Positions 53,570 to 64,000 of a DNA stretch of 64,000 nucleotides are shown here, one piece after another. Numbering within the stretch: position 1 is the stretch's first letter; every line of letters starts with the position of its first letter. This DNA is from Linnemannia hyalina. Taxonomy: Eukaryota; Mortierellomycota; Mortierellomycetes; Mortierellales; Mortierellaceae. The DNA lies in contig JAHRHY010000002.1 of assembly GCA_019671135.1 (NCBI GenBank), positions 2,557,501 to 2,621,500 of the forward strand, read 5' to 3'. Under the pieces are notes generated by a model that was not told the DNA's origin, did not search any database, and saw only the letters and a list, made by a program, of their open reading frames with translations. Made by a program: the position numbers and the translations under genes.

Positions 53570-55297
53570 ATGGCCAAACAGTTCCCAGGGAAAATCGAGC
53601 TCGACAATGAGATCGTCATGGACGAGATGAAGGATGTTTCTTCCCATCACATCTCATACACCGACATCTCCGACGTCCCCTTTGAAGAGTTCCTCCATTA
53701 CTCTCTCATCCAACGCACCCAAGAAGAACACGCCGCTGCCACCCTCCAAAAGGGCGTCGAAAGCGATTCGTCGTCCTCTCCTTCCTCCACCAGGAACCCC
53801 TTCGGTCGCTGGGCCAACGCCCGTCTCCCCCTGGCAGATGTCACCTCCTTTGATGCCACGACCGCCAACATGACCGCCGACGAACTCGAACGTGCAAATG
53901 CCCGCCGTGCACTCCGACAAGCCGGATGGGCCGCTGTTTTCTATCTTATTACCACCGATATCCTAGGACCTTTCAATGCCCCCATTGCGATTGCTCAGCT
54001 CGGGTATGTCCCCGGGATCATCCTCTACACCGTCATGGGCATCGCGGCCTTTTACTGTGGCATCCTTCTTTGGAGGCTCTTTATCCACCTCGACTCGGAC
54101 CGGTACCCCGTCAAAACCTACTCTGACATCTGTGAGAGAATCTTTGGTCGCTCCGCCCGCCATATCTGTACCTTCCTTCAGTCGCTCCAGCTGATTGTCA
54201 ACGTCGGTGTTATCTGTCTCAGTAACGGTCAATCCCTCGCACAGATCGTCGCCGGCAATAACGGAACAGGCTACATCTGCTTCTCCCTCGCCATTGTCAT
54301 CTGGGCACTCTTTGGAATGGTCATCGGTCAAATCCGAACCCTCCAGTCCTTCTCCCTCCTGGCCAACTTTTCTGTTTGGGCCAACCTCTTAATCATCTTC
54401 ACCTCCATGGGATTTATCGCCCACTCTCCCCCGAACTATGCAGCAGCCCTTGCCAGCATGGGCGTCCCCATGGGCCCCGTCGTCACTCACGCCTCTGTCC
54501 CCCTCCCCGCAACTACAAAGATCAACGGCATCATGCAAATGGTCTTTGCCTACGGAGGCGCCATGATCTTTCCCGAGATCATGGCCGAGATGCGTCGCCC
54601 CATGGACTTCTGGAAGGGCATGGCCTGTGCCCAATCCCTCATCTATGTCGCCTACCTCGTCTACGGCGTTTTTGTCTACTCCTTCCAGGGTCAGTTCACT
54701 CTCCCGCTCGCTTACCAGGGCGTCAGCAAGTACTCCTGGCAAACCGTCGGTAACATCCTGGCCCTCATCAGCGGTATCATCGCTGCAGGTCTCTACGGTA
54801 ACATCGGTATCAAGGTTGCCTACGTCAACATAGTCGAAGACTGGTTCCATGGCCCATCACTCCTCTCCCGCAAGGGCCACGTTATCTGGGCAATCATGGT
54901 CGTCGTCTACTGGGCTCTCGCCTACATTGTCGGATCTGCAGTCCCCCAAGTCGAAAACATCTCTTCCCTCATCGCCGCCATCTGCATCATGCAGTTCTCG
55001 TATACCTTCCCACCAGCACTTCGACTCGGATACGATGTCATTACAGACGCCATGTCCGAGGACGCGGTCTATATGCCCGGTCATGGCACCACGGGAAGGA
55101 TTGATACCTGGAAGGACTCGAGCCGTTGGAGACGCGGAATCTTGACGGGTCGGGTTTGGTTCAAGGCTTTGAATTTGGTGTTGGCGGTTGGGTTCTTGGC
55201 CATGGCTGGGTTGGGTATGTGGGGGTCCGGGGTTTCGATCAAGCAGGCCTTTGAGGTTAGCTCTACCACTTCTTTCAGCTGCACCGCTCCCGTTTAA
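53570..55297 (+). CDS. Amino acid transporter, AAAP (Aa_trans) family
   Basis: A single exon encodes 575 residues. A cytosolic N-terminus of ~120 residues contains Ser-rich sequence. About eleven transmembrane helices follow, starting at GWAAVFYLITTDILGPFNAP. IAIAQLGYVPGIILYTVMGI and the sixth-helix MVFAYGGAMIFPEIMAEMRR are typical of the family, as is TYSDICERIFGR. These carriers move neutral amino acids with protons across the plasma or vacuolar membrane. Resemblance is to the Neurospora Mtr group, but substrate cannot be fixed. The ATG at 53570 has good context (CCCATGGCC) after a pyrimidine-rich leader. Codon third positions are strongly C-rich, suggesting good expression. It is convergent with TMEM18. 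Confidence 0.88.
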   Translation: MAKQFPGKIELDNEIVMDEMKDVSSHHISYTDISDVPFEEFLHYSLIQRTQEEHAAATLQKGVESDSSSSPSSTRNPFGRWANARLPLADVTSFDATTANMTADELERANARRALRQAGWAAVFYLITTDILGPFNAPIAIAQLGYVPGIILYTVMGIAAFYCGILLWRLFIHLDSDRYPVKTYSDICERIFGRSARHICTFLQSLQLIVNVGVICLSNGQSLAQIVAGNNGTGYICFSLAIVIWALFGMVIGQIRTLQSFSLLANFSVWANLLIIFTSMGFIAHSPPNYAAALASMGVPMGPVVTHASVPLPATTKINGIMQMVFAYGGAMIFPEIMAEMRRPMDFWKGMACAQSLIYVAYLVYGVFVYSFQGQFTLPLAYQGVSKYSWQTVGNILALISGIIAAGLYGNIGIKVAYVNIVEDWFHGPSLLSRKGHVIWAIMVVVYWALAYIVGSAVPQVENISSLIAAICIMQFSYTFPPALRLGYDVITDAMSEDAVYMPGHGTTGRIDTWKDSSRWRRGILTGRVWFKALNLVLAVGFLAMAGLGMWGSGVSIKQAFEVSSTTSFSCTAPV

Positions 55298-55544
55298 ATT
55301 AGTTTAGTATAAGCAATCTCATCCTTTCCATTCTGTAATAAGTTAAAAGTTGTCAAAGTTTTTCTTCCGTTTCGGTTTTGGTTGTTGTTCATGGGAACAA
55401 AATGCACCATCGATTACAACTCTATTCCCCTTGGGTATTTTTCACTCGGCCGTTTTACTCCATCGCAAATGTATCTGTGTCGATGTAAGGGTCTGTGCTT
55501 TGTGAGAAAAAAAAAAAAGCCGCGAGAGTCCATAGGCAAGTGTT

Positions 55545-56652
55545 TTATTTCTGTTTCTTCTTCTTGCTATCCTCGAGTTGTGCCTTCTTGACCTTGACCA
55601 GCAACTTGGCCGTTACCCTCAACAGCAGCATCTATTTTCAGAAGAACCAGTTGAAAGTATATCAGTCGTGTTGTACGTGTGTTTGCGACTGATGAAGCAT
55701 CAATTCATTGACACGATAAAAATGTACTTACAGTTGCTACCATGGCGTTCGCGAGAAGGGGACAAGCCCAGACAAGGCTGGTAAAAACGCCATGGGAGTC
55801 AAAATAGTTGTCGTCCGCGAAGAGTTGCCAATGCCGGCTTCCTATACCGTTCAATGGCTCTGACAGTGCCGCCAGGAGGACTGCAAGAAGGTAAAGGAGA
55901 GAGCGACAATGAGATGAGTTAGTAAATGCTGACCGCCCTGGCGACCAATTATAAATAACAGAACCTGCTTGAAAGATTAGCGACGAGAGGATACGTTACT
56001 TGTGCAGAAGAGCATGGCGGCCAAGGGGTTGGGACGATTCCGGAGAGAGACGATGATGATAAAGAGGATCAAGTGCATCGCCAGCACCATCTGGATCCAT
56101 GTCTGTTGCCACTCGACCTATTTCGACATAGCACCGAATGCAAAAGGAAGAATACAACCTGTAAGTACCTTTTCTTCACTTTCCCATCAAGACCTTAATT
56201 AGTCACGTTTTTCTTTGTTCCTCTCTCTGAGTTTTATTCGTGTGATTTGCCACACAGGACAGGGTTCAACTTACGGCTTGGATAAAGCCCGACGAGGCAG
56301 ATTTGAAGTCAACCCAGGCCGTCTGGAGATGGTCCACCAGAGAGCCACTGCTGGGGTTGCCGTCGGTTGACCCGGTTTGCAATCCTTGCCAGAACTTTTG
56401 AAAGGAGGCCTCGTCTTTAAAGAATCGACTCGACGAAGGCTTATCTGCGGTTGGAGGCTGTTGCTGTTGTTGCTGTTGCTCCTGTTGTTGTGAGGAGGAT
56501 GAGGAGGAAGAATCCTGGGAGAGGACGGTGTCGAAAAAGGTAGAAGAGAAGGGGTGTGTGAACTGGTAGAGGGTGTCCCAGAAGTCTTCCCAGAACTGGG
56601 CATGACTGCTGCCGGCGTTGGCGCCACTTCCTGGAGATGTTGCTGTTGACAT
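55545..56652 (-). CDS. TMEM18: TMEM18 family membrane protein
   Basis: Four exons: 56275-56652, 56000-56117, 55732-55880 and 55545-55631 (243 residues). Exon 1 has the conserved FWEDFWDTLYQFTHPF. Joined exons 1-2 give the family signature VEWQQTWIQMVLAMHLILFI, and NRPNPLAAMLF follows. Exon 3 begins within ILLAALSEPLNGIGSRHWQL and has the NYFDSHGVF and LVWACPLL segments. A Lys-rich tail (KKAQLEDSKKKKQK) is standard. TMEM18 is a small nuclear-envelope protein in animals. A Ser/Gln-rich insertion of about 40 residues in exon 1 and a longer loop make this form ~100 residues longer than the animal proteins. Run lengths near 55510 were inferred from reading-frame continuity. Confidence 0.9.
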
Positions 56653-57009
56653 GAATGAGGTTTCAATGAGAGTGTGTTGGGTGTGTTGATGATGGTTTGC
56701 TGATGATGTTTGTAGAATCCTTTCGTTCCTTGGTTGCTTGTTTGGTTTGTGTTCCTTGTCTTGGGTGAAATATGGTTGTGTCCGTGTGTCTGTTGTTGAG
56801 TATGTGTTGATGGAAGCGAAGGAAAGAGTTCTCACTCTACGCCTACACACCGCCTCTGCTTCTTGTGACGTGGCCGCCCTGGCGGAAAAGTCCCACACAA
56901 GTAAAAAGTTCTTTGGTGTTCTCACAAAATTTGTTTTCTTTTTTCTCTTTCTTCTTTTCCTTCCCCACACCTTTTTTCACACATACCACTCTTCTCATAC
57001 TCAACAACC
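56653..57009. other. Bidirectional promoter region (TMEM18 / dipeptidase)
   Basis: About 360 bases between two divergent ATGs. It includes a pyrimidine-rich leader (56935-56975) before the dipeptidase. Confidence 0.5.
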
Positions 57010-59424
57010 ATGGACGCCTCCCTCAGCCAATTCTTTGCCCAGGTCGACAAGGACCAGAACATCTACGTCGACCGTCTCCGCGAGGTCGTCGCCATCCCCA
57101 GGTACATTTCCCTTTTCTTCTTTTCGCCACCACCATAACAAATGACAGCAGCACACGACCCTTCCGGAAGAATGAAAAAAATAATAAACCGTGGGAAACA
57201 TCGTACCTTCTTGCAATCTGGAGTCCAACACTGGAATATTCTTCTCCTTCACTTTCATCCAGCTACCATTCATCCAGCTACCATTCATCCATGGCACCTT
57301 TGTCTTCCACCAGTTGATATCAAACTGTATCGATATCCGTCTCTTACTCTCACAATACCCTTCAAACGAATGTCGTCTTCATAAATACTAATGTCGTCTT
57401 TTCCCATCAATTGCGCATTTCTCTCCGCTTTAGTGTAAGCTCCGACGTTTCCCACCGCCCCGACGTCTTCACCATGGGCGCCTGGATCCAGAAGGAATTA
57501 ACCCGCCTCGGCGTCGAGTAAGTGCCATGTCTATGCTTATGATTGTCGTCTTCTTTTTCCGAGAGTGTTGTTCAGCATTGGTCATATTCAATCGACTCGG
57601 TGTTCTTCCATGTCTTAACCCGTGTTTGGTTCTTCCAACCCTTCTAATCGACAGGTTCGAGATCCGCGACCCTGGCACTCACGAGATGGACGGACACACC
57701 CTTCAGCTTCCCCCCATTGTCTTGGGTGCTTACGGACGTGACCCCGCCAAGAAGACCGTCCTCATCTATGGACACTACGATGTTCAGCCCGCTCTCAAGG
57801 AGGACGGTTGGGCCACCGAGCCCTTCGAGTTGGTCGAGAACGAGAAGGGCGAGCTCGTTGGACGTGGCTCTACTGATGACAAGGGACCCATCCTCGGCTG
57901 GTTGAACGCCATCGAGGCTCACCAGAAGTTGGGTCTTGAGCTCCCCGTCAACCTCTGCATGTGCTTCGAGGGTATGCTGAGTTGCTTTTGTTCATGGTTG
58001 CCTTTTTTTTTTCTCGTTCTTTCAATTGAAGCTACTTTATTCGTGGTACTAACAAGGCAACCAAAATAATGTTCAACAAAATAGGTATGGAGGAGAACGG
58101 ATCGGAGGGTTTGGACGATGTCATTATTGCCGAAGCCAAGGGCTGGTTCAAGGATGTTGATGCCGTCTGCATCTCTGACAACTACTGGCTCGGCGACAGC
58201 AAGCCTTGCATCACCTACGGTCTCCGTGGAATCTCCTACTACAAGCTCGCCATCAAGGGACCCGGCCGTGATCTCCACTCTGGTGTCTTTGGTGGTACCG
58301 TCCACGAGCCCATGACCGACTTGGCCTACATCTTCTCCAAGCTCGTCACTCCCCAGGGCGAGATCCTCATCCCCGGCATCATGGACGACGTCGCTCCCTT
58401 GACCGGTGCGCCTCTTTTGCTTGGATTGTGTACAATGATGGGTTTTCTTTCCAAAGGTGCTGGAAAAGCGATCGTACAAAGTGCTAACTCTTAAACTATT
58501 ACATTGAACTTGCAGCTGCTGAGGAGGCTTCGTACCCTCCCCTGGACTTCAGCTTGAGCACTCTCCACAACGCCATTGATGCCAAGAACACCATCCACGA
58601 CAACCACATTGATGCCTTGAAGGGCCGCTGGCGCTACCCCTCGCTCTCTCTCCACGGAATTGAGGGCGCCTTCTCTGCTGCTGGAGCCAAGACTGTGATC
58701 CCCGCCAAGGTCATTGGAAAGTTCTCGATCCGCTCTGTCCCTAACATGGTCCCCGAGAAGATCGATGCCTGCGTTGTCAAGTACATCAACGCCGAGTTTG
58801 CCAAGCTCGGATCCAAAAACACTGTCGAGATCGAGTGCCTCCACGCCGGCAAGCCTTGGGTTGCCTCCTTCGAGCACCCCAACTATGGTATGTCCATGGC
58901 TTATTCTTTTTGTTCATTTTCCCACGGCGTCGCCACCTTTTGTTTTTCATCTTTTGCTCCCCCTCGTTTCTTCCTTCCTTCCCTCAATGTATTGTGAAGT
59001 GTTTAGGGACACTAGGCTTTTCCTTGTGTTCATGTTTTCCTTAGGTTGTGTTATTTTCCCATGATGTAAAAAATAATTGGTGGTGGTACTGACCGTACTT
59101 ACCATACTTGGGCTCGATCGTTGTCCGAACGAACCTTGAATCTGACCGTTGTTCTTCCCTTTCAACACATTACTATTAGTCGCTGCTGCCGCCGCTGTTG
59201 AGCGCGTGTTCAAGGTCAAGCCCGACTTGACTCGTGAGGGAGGCTCAATCCCCGTCACCTTGACCTTCCAGGATGCCCTCAACAAGAACGTCCTCTTGTT
59301 GCCCATGGGTCGTTCCTCCGATGGCGCCCACTCCATCAACGAAAAGTTGGACCGCTCCAACTACATCGAGGGCACCAAGTTGCTCGGTGCCTACCTCTGG
59401 GAGCTCTCCACCAAGGACTTTTAA
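57010..59424 (+). CDS. M20 metallopeptidase, cytosolic non-specific dipeptidase (CNDP2/Dug1 type)
   Basis: Six exons: 57010-57101, 57434-57517, 57655-57971, 58085-58405, 58516-58887 and 59180-59424 (476 residues, the usual length). Zinc ligands and catalytic residues are all present: His99 in YGHYDVQP, Asp133 in [10 protein letters not shown], catalytic Glu and ligand Glu (167/168) in [11 protein letters not shown], Asp196 in ISDNYW, and a C-terminal His in [12 protein letters not shown]. The dimerisation insert starts [20 protein letters not shown]. The enzyme cleaves dipeptides, and yeast Dug1 splits Cys-Gly in glutathione breakdown. Cytosolic, with no signal peptide. Introns are 84-332 bases. 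It is the best candidate in the window for peptide or glutathione turnover. Confidence 0.95.
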
Positions 59425-61651
59425 GTAACTCCTTGTTGGTTTTTGAATAATGATCAATGGATCATTTGACATCATTTTCTCGGCGAAGCAGAGGTACAGT
59501 GTGCCTCTTGTAACATAATATTCACCCCACCCTTTCCCCTTTCAGCATTTTGTCAATTACAAAAAAAAAAAATGAATAAAGAAAATGCCTTGAAAGCAAC
59601 AAACGAGTCTCCCGCTAAATTTGGAGATTGAACGAGTGAAAACGCAGGTCCGTTTAGGTTAACGGCATGAATAGGAAGAGAAGAGACAGACTTTGTCAAG
59701 GGCGAGTATCTGTTGTCGCCTTTCACATTTTTTTTCGACTCTATATTTCTAATATACGAGAGGCAGTGCATATAGGCGACAGAACGGAGGCGAGAATAAG
59801 TAAAGAGAGTGATGGGCAGTAAAAATGAGGTCAAAGAGGAAGGAAGGTGAGGGGGCCGGAGGTGAAGGTTGGTAGGTTCTTGGTGTACGCATAGGATTTG
59901 CTGGTATTCTTCTGAGTGGCATTAGTGCGTGGATAAGTAAGGATGTGTGCGATGTGTGCGTGCGTTGTGGTTTGTGGCGAGTGAGCAAAGTGTCCAAGTG
60001 AGCATGGAGTTCACGCGGAAAAATGTAAGGGTGTATGTCGAATGTCAAGCACTGCTGCTGCTGCTGTTGCTCCGCCCCCTTTTCTGAGTCAGAGAGAGAG
60101 AGAGAGTCGATGGCCCATTTGTCATGGGTAGACGGGAGGATAGGTTTGGACCATGGTTTGGGTAACGACACGAAATGGAACGAATGGTAACAAGTGCAGT
60201 GGGAAAGGTCGGTGGTGGCAAAATAGAACGACAGGGATAGGGCAGTGCTCCTCCTTCACTATTTTTTTTCGCATAGGTCAAGATATCGTTCAGATAATTA
60301 TCATCAAGGAAAAAATACAAAAAGAAAGGCGCGATTCAACTTCACATCATATTTCTCCCCTCTCCTCCTGCCTGGTGCTGCTGCTGGGTTTGGATAATGG
60401 GAAAGAAAATTTTATTTGTCGCATCAACATGTTTTCTGTTCTTTTCCTCACTCGCCATGGTGTAGTAGTACAGGAGGACAAGCGAGTGTCAATCGGATTG
60501 TTAAGAATATATATTTTTTTGATCGAGTACAAAGAAAGGCATTTCTTGTTGCTCGAAGAGGCGGCGGAGGAGCTGTCATGGACACGGATGGACAAAAAGG
60601 GGCATTGGAGAATGAGCGAGGAAGATACAGATGGATCAACCAACGCGCGAGGAAGAAAGAGATGGAAAAGGATATACAAAATAAGAAAGTAACGAACGAA
60701 AGAATGACTGAATGCAGGATTACTGGACGGCGAAGGTGGAAAAAAAGGAACCTCGCTCGAGACCCACCTTTATTAGTCTTTGTTGCGGACGGATAGCGAT
60801 CTTTTTTCTTGTGCTTGCCCTTTCCTTTCACACCAGAACGAAGACAAGGCGATGTCCGCTTCCCTCTTCCCTTTCCGCTGGCCGAATATAAGGAGGCGCA
60901 GGTTCATGGCACCCGGGACTCTTCACATATAATGCTGCCTTTGTTTTCACTCAAAGAATGATCGATAATCAGAATTAAAGGATGATCCCCATCCAGGTAC
61001 CATCGCTGATGATTACCTTGTTTTTGATCTAGTTTTGAACACTTGCTCTCCTCCATCACTGATCACTTTATCTGTCTCACTGAAGCAAGCATCAGAAAAC
61101 AACATCGATCAAAATTAAAAAGACAGCACACACTTTTACTTCTCTTGCATCTCAAATGGACCTTAGAGGATGCATTGCACCAAACAACAAGAGAGGAAAG
61201 AGTAAGGAGGAAAACGTGCAAACGCCCTTTGGGTTCAATATATTGAATTCACTCGCAATCCCTCGTTCTCGCCATCGCACCTTTCTCCCCTATTGGAGTC
61301 TGACTTTTGTTTGTCCTTTAAGCTCCAACCCGAACGCTTATTTTTTGCTGCTCAACACCCTTCCTTGAGGGCATTCACTCGCTCACGCCTCTATTTCTTC
61401 CTTGTCTTGTCTTGCATTTTCATTCCCTTTTCTTTATTCCTTCTTTCACTTGCTTCCCGTCCCCTCGCCCTCGCTCACACTTTTTTTCACACCGGTCGTT
61501 GTACTCCTTTACTCCCTTACTCCATACCCCAACCCCTCTTTTCAACCTCCTCTCTTCCTCTCCTTACCCCTCTCCCTCACTCATTCACACCTCCACTACC
61601 TCACTCACATCATCGACCGCTTAACCCCACGCCCCATAGCCAAACACAACA
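59425..61651. other. Intergenic, no gene recognised
   Basis: About 2.2 kb. Pyrimidine-rich sequence at 61380-61620 forms the likely promoter/leader of the pseudokinase gene. Open frames at 59749-60171 and 60153-60692 are low-complexity and overlap in opposing directions. Nothing else is seen. Confidence 0.5.
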
Positions 61652-64000
61652 ATGGTCGACTTCGGTATCTTTACAGGTGCTATCCAACTAGCCCTGATCA
61701 TCAACGAAATCGCGCGGGCAGCCCAGTCCAACAAGGTTTCCTGTATGGCCATGAACCACCGCATCCAGATCGCAAACGAGATCATCAAGGCCGCATTCGA
61801 ACAGTTCAAGTCAAACCCAAAGGCCTTTGTCATCTCCGAAACGGCCTTTAAGCAGTATTTCCTGCTCCTAGAACGCATGCGCGACTTTGTTGTTGAGATA
61901 AGTAAGCGCAAGGCTTTTTCCAAGGTAAAAGGGAATGAGAAGGGATAAAGCTTTGAGAAGGGAATGGAGGAGAGAAGAGGAGGGCGGTTGAGAGGTTGGT
62001 GTGAGGGAGTTGGTTCGTTCTTTTTTTTTTTTTTTTTTTGGTGGATTTATTTTTACGCCCCCGAACGAGGCGGCTGGACAGTCTTAGTTTTTTTTTCTTT
62101 GTCTTCAGCTAATCGTAGAAGAAAAGGATGCCAATTGTTGTTGCTGAGGATGATCATTGATGTTGCAATGGAGAATGGTTGTTGTTGCAGATGATGTTAA
62201 TGGGTGTTACCGAGCATGATAATATGTGGCAACAGTATGAAAATGGACATTCAAACGCTGAACTAACCAATGCTCTCTTCTTTTTTTTCTGCTTATGTTT
62301 CCTTGGTCAATTGTACACTTTTCAACCCATTCCTCGCTTGCTGGCCTTGTCTATCCGTTACCCTCTAAATGCTCTCTCAATATCACTCGTTGTCGTAGCT
62401 GTTCTATGCGCTGAGGTTTCGCGATGAGTTTGACGCGCTGCTGCGGGATTTCGACAGCTGTGTCTTGGATGTAAGTCTTGGTTCTATGCTTTTTTTTTGG
62501 GTATCATTTTCTCTGGCGCTCATGTTGCGTTTTACCCACTTTGCGAACGTTTTTTTTTTTTTTTTGCCATTTGCTCCCAATGTGGTTCAAGGAGAGAAGA
62601 AACCTAGTAAAGAACACAAAGTTGCTTGCCATTGCTGACACAACAGTAACGACAAAACACAAACAACAATGCCGAAAACGTGACGCCTTCTGACACTCTC
62701 TATTGTTATCCGCATAATTGTGTTTGTCTTCCGTTCATCTTCCCCTTTGCAACAAACATGATAGTTAAACCTTGGAATCGCGCTGAGAACTCAGGCTCAG
62801 TTGGAGACAGACAGGAATGCACTGGAGGAGGACATGGTCGAGCTCAAGGTCTTTAGAAAGGAGCTGCAGAACGGACTGGATTCTCTGGGAGGGCAGCTCG
62901 TCGGAATTCGTCAGATGATCGCCACCAACCGACCCATGGACGATATCCTGGCCATGGTGGAGATCGACTATCGTCAGGTCGTCAGCATCACACCATCAGA
63001 GACCCGCAAAGGAAGGACCTTCCCCGTCCACAAAAGGTCATGGCTGGCTCAGGAGGTTGCAGAGAAGCCCCTGGGATTTTTTGGATCGCAGGATATGCTC
63101 GACATGCTGAAAAAGGAGGTCGCCATCTTGAAGAAACTGGACCGATGCAACTATATCACAAAATTCATGGGCATCACCAACAGAAACAATCAGATCAGCA
63201 TTATCATGGAGTGGCTTCCCAACGGCGATCTTGCTTCGACTTTGGCAAAGGTAATGGGAGAGCCGACACATTATCCAAAGTCAGTCGACTATGGATAGAT
63301 ATGATGAGCATTGCGTGCTAAAATAGCGGGCATAAAGTGCCATGGCAAACGTTATTTGGTCACTCTCAGCTGACCTTTCATTGCTTGACTTTTTTTTTTG
63401 TGCTTCTAGGATGAGTTGGATTGGGAGCAAAAGCTGTTCATCTCTGCTGATATCGCTCGAGGATTGCACTTTTTGCACGAGGTAACATGTTCTTTCATTG
63501 TTAAAGGTCAACGATGTCGTTGGGTACATGTTGCCCATATCATTGCAAATCTGACACCACCTGTTTTTCTTTCTTTGAATGGTGTAGGTCGGGATTATCC
63601 ACAAGACGTTGCGTGCCAAAAACATTCTGCTGACAAGGTTCAACCAAGCCAAGATCACCAATTTCCGCCAAAGTCGACTGGAGTCAGCCCAGACACGTCC
63701 CATGTCGGATCCCTTCAGCTATGTGCGATGGCTGGCGCCTGAAAAGATGACACCCCCAGAGGTCAGATATGGACCCGAATGCGATATCTACAGTTTCGGC
63801 ATGTTGCTCTTCGAGATTGCGTCTAACAAGATCCCATTCGCGTCATTCAACGACCGAGATCTGCCCGAGAAGATTGTCCGCGAGGATCTGTACGAAAAGG
63901 TGCCAGAGGGCACACCCCCAGAGTTTGGAAACATCATGACTGCCTGTTGGTCACACGACCCTCGTCTGCGCCCAACTGTTTCACAGGTGCTGTTGATTCT
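61652..64000 (+). CDS. MLKL-like pseudokinase with N-terminal helical bundle, 3' end cut by window edge
   Basis: Exons: 61652-61924, 62399-62470, 62765-63250, 63410-63481 and 63588 to the edge (438 codons visible). Residues 1-165 are helical, including RAAQSNKVSCMAMNHRIQIA, LLERMRDFVVEIS and ALRFRDEFDALLRDFDSCVL, resembling the four-helix bundle plus brace of MLKL/HeLo-like proteins. A kinase-fold domain follows: VAEK with Lys216, EVAILKKLDRCNYITKFMGI, MEWLPNGDLAS, and a C-lobe with YVRWLAPEKM and CDIYSFGMLLFEIASN. Catalytic motifs are lost: HRD reads HKT (306-308), DFG reads NFR (326-328), and no glycine loop is visible. It is therefore very likely a pseudokinase acting as a switch. In animals MLKL permeabilises membranes; that role here is inference. 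The first donor at 61925 was chosen because it keeps frame; GTAAGC at 61902 does not. Confidence 0.78.

Noticed and set aside
53963..54850. Antisense frames of 122-153 codons in the amino acid transporter gene
   Set aside because: They are shadows of a C-ending codon bias in the sense frame.
61902..62398. GTAAGC donor at 61902 for the pseudokinase first intron, with possible small exons at 62109 or 62190
   Set aside because: Using 61902 puts the next conserved exon out of frame and needs unsupported micro-exons. The donor at 61925 joins in frame with FYALRFRDEF.
1..64000. CRISPR arrays, bacterial operons, ribosome binding sites, riboswitches
   Set aside because: The window is fungal nuclear DNA with spliceosomal introns. 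No regularly spaced repeat array or bacterial signal is present.

Overview
The window is eukaryotic nuclear DNA and reads as an early-diverging filamentous fungus, most likely Mortierellomycotina (Mortierella or a relative). The genes have short GT-AG introns, often with GTAAGT-like donors, and the gene families fit: a NACHT/pentapeptide/WD40 protein, fungal 3CxxC zinc-finger, PWWP and RBR proteins, and an MLKL-like pseudokinase. Lineage is an inference from family content and style; no marker was compared. All exon borders were read by eye, and I checked that summed exon lengths keep frame for each complete spliced gene.

Layout. 1-3577 (-): 5' part of a large STAND/NLR-like protein that runs off the left edge. 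4.9-14.4 kb is a repeat-rich accessory island. It holds a broken gene with tyrosine-recombinase-like character, at least seven full, truncated or tail-only copies of one RNase-H-encoding LINE family, tRNA-His, tRNA-Phe and two tRNA-Phe-like copies. 15.7-16.9 kb (-): a two-helix membrane protein with a 3CxxC zinc domain. 17.9-18.9 kb (-): a J-domain protein. 19.4-23.0 kb (-): two tandem RBR E3 ubiquitin ligase paralogues with identical exon structure. 24.5-26.8 kb (-): an SLC35F6-type transporter.

28.9-30.8 kb (+): PEX16. 31.1-32.6 kb (-): ribosomal protein eS7. 33.2-34.0 kb (-): an Fmp52/HTATIP2-like NAD(P)-binding protein. 36.4-39.7 kb (+): a PWWP-domain protein. 40.2-41.5 kb (+): phosphoserine aminotransferase. 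41.8-48.6 kb (-): a 1,949-residue P4-ATPase lipid flippase. About 5 kb of gene-poor sequence follows. 53.6-55.3 kb (+): an amino acid transporter. 55.5-56.7 kb (-): TMEM18. 57.0-59.4 kb (+): an M20 dipeptidase (CNDP2/Dug1 type). 61.7-64.0 kb (+): an MLKL-like pseudokinase that runs off the right edge.

The 15-60 kb part is mostly housekeeping: peroxisome assembly, translation, serine synthesis, membrane lipid asymmetry, amino acid and peptide handling, and ubiquitin transfer. The genes are monocistronic and I see no operon-like logic. The unusual content is the LINE/tRNA island and the two incomplete edge genes, which both have architectures linked to innate-immune or cell-death signalling.
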